DNA of 64,000 nt from an uncultured Bacteroidota bacterium. Lineage in GTDB: Bacteria; Bacteroidota; Bacteroidia; UKL13-3. The stretch covers positions 1-64,000 of the forward strand of contig CAISCU010000031.1 of assembly GCA_903883965.1 (NCBI GenBank), given 5' to 3'. Made by a program: the position numbers and the translations under genes. Below the pieces are notes generated by a model. The model was not told the origin of the DNA. It was given only the letters and a program-made list of their open reading frames with translations, and ran no database searches. Positions 61,154-64,000 of the stretch are shown here, in pieces (positions within the stretch are counted from its first letter, which is position 1; each line of letters starts with the position of its first letter).

Positions 61154-61876
61154 ATGATAAACAAAATAGATATTTTGGTGTTTGCAGCCCACCCCGACGA
61201 TGCAGAATTAGGTTGTAGTGGTACAATTATGTCACATCTGGCATTAGGGTATTCAGTTGCAATTATTGACATGACCTTTGGAGAATTAGGTACAAGAGGA
61301 AATATCGCATCTAGAAAAGCTGAAGCCAATGCTGCTAGTAAAATCATGGGTATTGAAATGAGAGAGAACCTGGGTTTGGCTGATGGATTTTTCAGAAAAG
61401 ACAAAGAAACCTTGCTACAAATCATTGCATGTATTAGAAAATACCAGCCTCAAATTATATTGAGCAATGCTCAAGAGGACCGCCATGTAGATCATGGTAG
61501 AGCAGCGGATTTAATTGAAGAAGCCGCCTTTTTATCTGGCTTACAAAAAATAGAAACTATTGAAAACGGAAAAGCCCAACTCGCCTGGAGGCCACAACAA
61601 ATATACCATTACATTCAAGATAGAATGACCAAACCAGATGTTGTGTTTGACATTAGCCCTTTTTACGATAAAAAAATAGAAAGCATTTTGGCTTTTAAAA
61701 GTCAGTTTTATAACCCTGGATCTGAAGAACCAGAAACTCCTATTTCAAGCCCTCACTTTTTAAAATTCATTGAAGGTAGGGCCATTGAATTTGGCAGAAT
61801 CATTGGTGTACAATATGGAGAAGGTTTTACTGTAAAAAGAAGCATAGGAGCCTCCAATTTAATGGCGCTTATTTAA
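61154..61876 (+). CDS. bshB1: Bacillithiol biosynthesis deacetylase BshB1
   Basis: 240-residue LmbE/PIG-L-type zinc deacetylase that removes the acetyl group from GlcNAc-malate during bacillithiol synthesis. Motifs: FAAHPDDAELGCSGT (metal site), DMTFGELGTRGN, NAQEDRHVDHGRAADLI (second metal His cluster) and a long C-terminal FKSQFYNPG segment. Implies bacillithiol as the low-molecular-weight thiol of this organism; bshA and bshC are not in the window. Its stop overlaps the convergent glycosyltransferase by 8 bp. Confidence 0.9.
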   Translation: MINKIDILVFAAHPDDAELGCSGTIMSHLALGYSVAIIDMTFGELGTRGNIASRKAEANAASKIMGIEMRENLGLADGFFRKDKETLLQIIACIRKYQPQIILSNAQEDRHVDHGRAADLIEEAAFLSGLQKIETIENGKAQLAWRPQQIYHYIQDRMTKPDVVFDISPFYDKKIESILAFKSQFYNPGSEEPETPISSPHFLKFIEGRAIEFGRIIGVQYGEGFTVKRSIGASNLMALI

Positions 61877-62774
61877 CCCAATAATTTGCCTTGAACCTAG
61901 CAAGCCAGTAGCTTAAATTTTTGGTTAACTTGAGCGTTTTTTCAGTTGTAAACTCAGTTCCCATTTGAAGCATTTGATTGTAAAAATAGGATGCGGGTAA
62001 TCCCCATTTTTGAGCAAATAGTTTACGGCCATTGTTTCTTATTACGCGCTGCGTTGACTTTGACTTGAAATGGTAAACTAAACTTTTGCCAATTCCTCTG
62101 AAATCTCTGATTCCTAATTGCCAACATTTCATTCCAAAATCAGGGTCAGAATAAAATCCAGGACTGAAATTTTCATCATATCCACCAACTGCATCCCATA
62201 CCCTTTTAGAACAAATACTTGGTGGCCAACAAGACCCAAACCAGTCGTGGCTTTTTAAGTCATTACGAACAAAATCAAGCAGTGCCTTCTCATTGAAATT
62301 TTGAGGCATATTGCCAAAATGGTAGGGAGATAAAACTGCTTTACTTTTACTCAATTCATACTCTATCATGGTTGCAGAGTAATAAAATAAATCATCGTTC
62401 CTATTTTGAATACAGATATACAAATGCGCATCCCATTCAGGACATACATACATATCGTCGTTCAGATAAACTATGTACTGTGTTTGAACCAATTTAGATG
62501 CCGCGTTTAGTGACGCACAGACGCCTGCATTTTCAGCTGAAAAAGAATAATCAAAGCCTTTAGACTTTACCCATTCAAGTGTATTATCTGTTGATTCATT
62601 GACATGAATGATCAATTGGTGCTTGTAATGGCTATTTTTCTCAATACTGTTGACACAAAGTTTCAGCAATTCTAAATTATTCCAACTTGGAATTAATATG
62701 GAAAACAAACAGTTGTTTTGGTTTATTTCATTGGGATGCAATGAAATTTCAGGAATTGAAAATACCACAGTCAT
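61869..62774 (-). CDS. Family 2 glycosyltransferase
   Basis: 301-residue GT-A-fold enzyme. The nucleotide-sugar domain begins FSILIPSWNNLELLKLC, has AENAGVCASLNAASKL, and the DxD-type metal motif in VYLNDDMYVCPEWD. A second conserved acidic region lies in GGYDENFSPGFYSDPDFGMKC. The acceptor is unknown; the family includes LPS and exopolysaccharide transferases. The ATG shares a base with the stop codon of the upstream LysM gene (TAATG), so translation of the two is coupled. Confidence 0.87.
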   Translation of the reverse strand: MTVVFSIPEISLHPNEINQNNCLFSILIPSWNNLELLKLCVNSIEKNSHYKHQLIIHVNESTDNTLEWVKSKGFDYSFSAENAGVCASLNAASKLVQTQYIVYLNDDMYVCPEWDAHLYICIQNRNDDLFYYSATMIEYELSKSKAVLSPYHFGNMPQNFNEKALLDFVRNDLKSHDWFGSCWPPSICSKRVWDAVGGYDENFSPGFYSDPDFGMKCWQLGIRDFRGIGKSLVYHFKSKSTQRVIRNNGRKLFAQKWGLPASYFYNQMLQMGTEFTTEKTLKLTKNLSYWLARFKANYWVK

Positions 62775-64000
62775 TATCTAATTTCAGCAATATTTACAGA
62801 AACCCTAGAGGTTATATTTTTGATTTCAAGATTAGAAGCCGTGTATTTGTCTATCATCAACAAACAATCTTTTGGAGCATTGTATGGAAGTGGACCCAGT
62901 ACCTGAACAACACGTTTTTTAAATTTGTCGTTGTTATGAATTTGAATCCATTTTCCAACAGGAACATTATTCATTAGCACACCTTTTAGTTTATCAGAAG
63001 GGTTGTAATATGCCAAACCATTTTGCTTCAAATCTGAAAGTTCAACAGGCAAAACAGTTTTATTTTGATTTTTTTCTAATGACCTTTCATAATAAGAAAG
63101 TTTGCCCCTACTTTGATTGACAATTAGCTCCTGTCCAGTTCTTAGTCGGTATTTCATTAAATTGTTCCAATTGGCCAAATCAGACTGGGTAACATCATAT
63201 TTTTTGGCAATCGACAACAAAGTTTCACCATCTTTAACTACATGGGTAAATTGTCTGTCTCCGGGTCCTTGCTTACTTGGTTCCTTTTTAAAATAAGAAG
63301 CATTGCTATCTGCCGCATTTACAGCCCATTCATCTACTGCCAAATGTTGTTCTCTAAAATCAATAGCTGAATAGGTAATGGCATTGTCATCGTAAAAACT
63401 AAAGTCGTTTAAAATTCTAACCCCAACTTCGCCAATTTCTCCGTAATGTTTAGCTATAGATGTATCAACCTCTCTATTCACAAATACATGTTGTGAGGTT
63501 TGAACACCTGAACCAATGTGTAATTTATCTAAATCTGGTCTGTAATCAGAAGAATCAATAGATTCGGTGTTGTCAACTTCAGCCAATAACTCTTTGGGTT
63601 CATTTTTAACCACAAAAGAATCGGTTTCTAAATCAACTGCTGAAAAACCCTCTTCGTCATTTTCTTCTTTGATAATTTGATTCAGGTTGCTGTTTCGTTT
63701 TGCTTTTTGAGCCTTTTGACTTTCGTTTAAATGACTCACCGTAGTTTCAAGAGCGGCAGCACCTTCAGGTATCCAAATTTTTTGACCAGGCCATAAATTA
63801 GGCGAACTAAAGTCGTTCGCATCATAAATTAACTTAGGATCTATTTTTAGAATCGCTGCTAATTTTTTTACAGTTTGAGGCTCAGTAACTACATATATCT
63901 GCAACGCTTTTTCTTCGTTCTTGTCTAGGGTATCTTTGAGTATAGATAAATCTTGAGCTATTTTAAGATCACCTTTTTTATCATATACATCTGTAATATA
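62774..64000 (-). CDS. LysM-repeat protein with RlpA-like C-terminus, 5' end outside window
   Basis: Partial. The frame stays open to the window edge without a stop or a natural start; a TTG at 63904 is not convincing because the same reading frame continues upstream. The visible 408 residues hold a LysM module near the N-terminus (VVTEPQTVKKLAAILKIDP...WPGQKIWIP), an acidic linker, and a canonical LysM (HVVKDGETLLSIAKKYDVTQ). The C-terminal ~100 residues (GLAYYNPSDKLKGVLMNN, PVGKWIQIHN, LLMIDKYTASNL) weakly resemble a degenerate RlpA-type double-psi barrel. Probably an exported cell-wall-binding protein, co-translated with the glycosyltransferase. Confidence 0.75.
   Translation of the reverse strand, partial: YITDVYDKKGDLKIAQDLSILKDTLDKNEEKALQIYVVTEPQTVKKLAAILKIDPKLIYDANDFSSPNLWPGQKIWIPEGAAALETTVSHLNESQKAQKAKRNSNLNQIIKEENDEEGFSAVDLETDSFVVKNEPKELLAEVDNTESIDSSDYRPDLDKLHIGSGVQTSQHVFVNREVDTSIAKHYGEIGEVGVRILNDFSFYDDNAITYSAIDFREQHLAVDEWAVNAADSNASYFKKEPSKQGPGDRQFTHVVKDGETLLSIAKKYDVTQSDLANWNNLMKYRLRTGQELIVNQSRGKLSYYERSLEKNQNKTVLPVELSDLKQNGLAYYNPSDKLKGVLMNNVPVGKWIQIHNNDKFKKRVVQVLGPLPYNAPKDCLLMIDKYTASNLEIKNITSRVSVNIAEIR

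Noticed and set aside
61018-61425. 135-residue minus-strand ORF
   Set aside because: Antisense to bshB1 and its upstream region; no codon or family signal, whereas bshB1 on the plus strand is a clear family member.
63902-63904. TTG start for the LysM protein
   Set aside because: The same frame continues without a stop to the window edge with protein-like sequence, so the real start is outside the window.
1-64000. CRISPR arrays, IS elements, prophage or integrons
   Set aside because: No regular spaced repeats, transposase or phage protein was seen; all gene content is typical core or envelope function.

Overview
The window is a compact, low-GC (mid-30s % by eye) chromosomal segment from a member of the Bacteroidota, probably free-living. 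Four things point there: the fused LpxC-FabZ gene, the mutY-ssb-gldE-gldD synteny block, PorX plus a secreted protease with a type IX secretion (T9SS) C-terminal sorting domain, and candidate promoters of the TAnnTTTG type with few Shine-Dalgarno sequences. I recognise no rRNA, tRNA, CRISPR array, insertion sequence or prophage. About 59 genes fill almost all of it. No gene-free stretch exceeds 300 bases; the longest is 34022-34320.

Layout. 155-4064: sugar transporter, universal stress protein, Rho. 4285-8324: a probable light-response cluster of photolyase, response regulator, TIGR01777 reductase and a divergent B12-binding MerR regulator with CarH photoreceptor hallmarks. 8321-15153: secreted protein, crotonase, ComEC, small membrane proteins, an Omp28-type lipoprotein. 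15158-22655: MutS, TrhO, a large M1 peptidase that appears fused to an outer-membrane barrel, DinB. 22652-25794: LOG protein and tyrosine catabolism (hppD, hmgA). 25865-28760: TPR lipoprotein, then PorX translationally coupled to an EF-Tu-domain-III-like protein. 28868-35436: HD hydrolase and lipid A genes (lpxD, lpxC/fabZ, lpxA, an ABC ATPase, lpxB). 35414-41998: gldD, gldE, ssb, mutY facing HU, a TPR protein, a 29-residue mS38-like protein and RNase G. 41999-50808: SirB1-like protein, topoisomerase I, M43 protease and the shikimate genes aroB-aroA-aroC. 50888-59121: proline dehydrogenase, TsaE, alanine dehydrogenase, a metal-dependent hydrolase, ParA-ParB, DUF5683, DapB, signal peptidase I. 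59128-64000: Tag glycosylase, RseP-type protease, BshB1, a glycosyltransferase and a LysM protein cut by the window edge.

How they work together. Envelope building (lipid A, T9SS and gliding, signal peptidase, site-2 protease, LysM protein) and genome maintenance (MutS, MutY, Tag, photolyase, SSB, TopA, ParAB, HU) dominate. PorX, GldD, GldE and the CTD-bearing M43 protease imply a working T9SS elsewhere in the genome.

The strongest unlisted pattern is architectural. All nine convergent gene pairs end within 6 bp of each other or overlap, leaving no room for intrinsic terminators, whereas the clear hairpin terminators sit at co-directional boundaries. Other leads are the PorX-coupled EF-Tu-like protein, the M1-barrel fusion, a Rho gene without an ATG or a recognisable Rho_N domain, the CarH cluster, and start codons placed almost on top of the -7 box.
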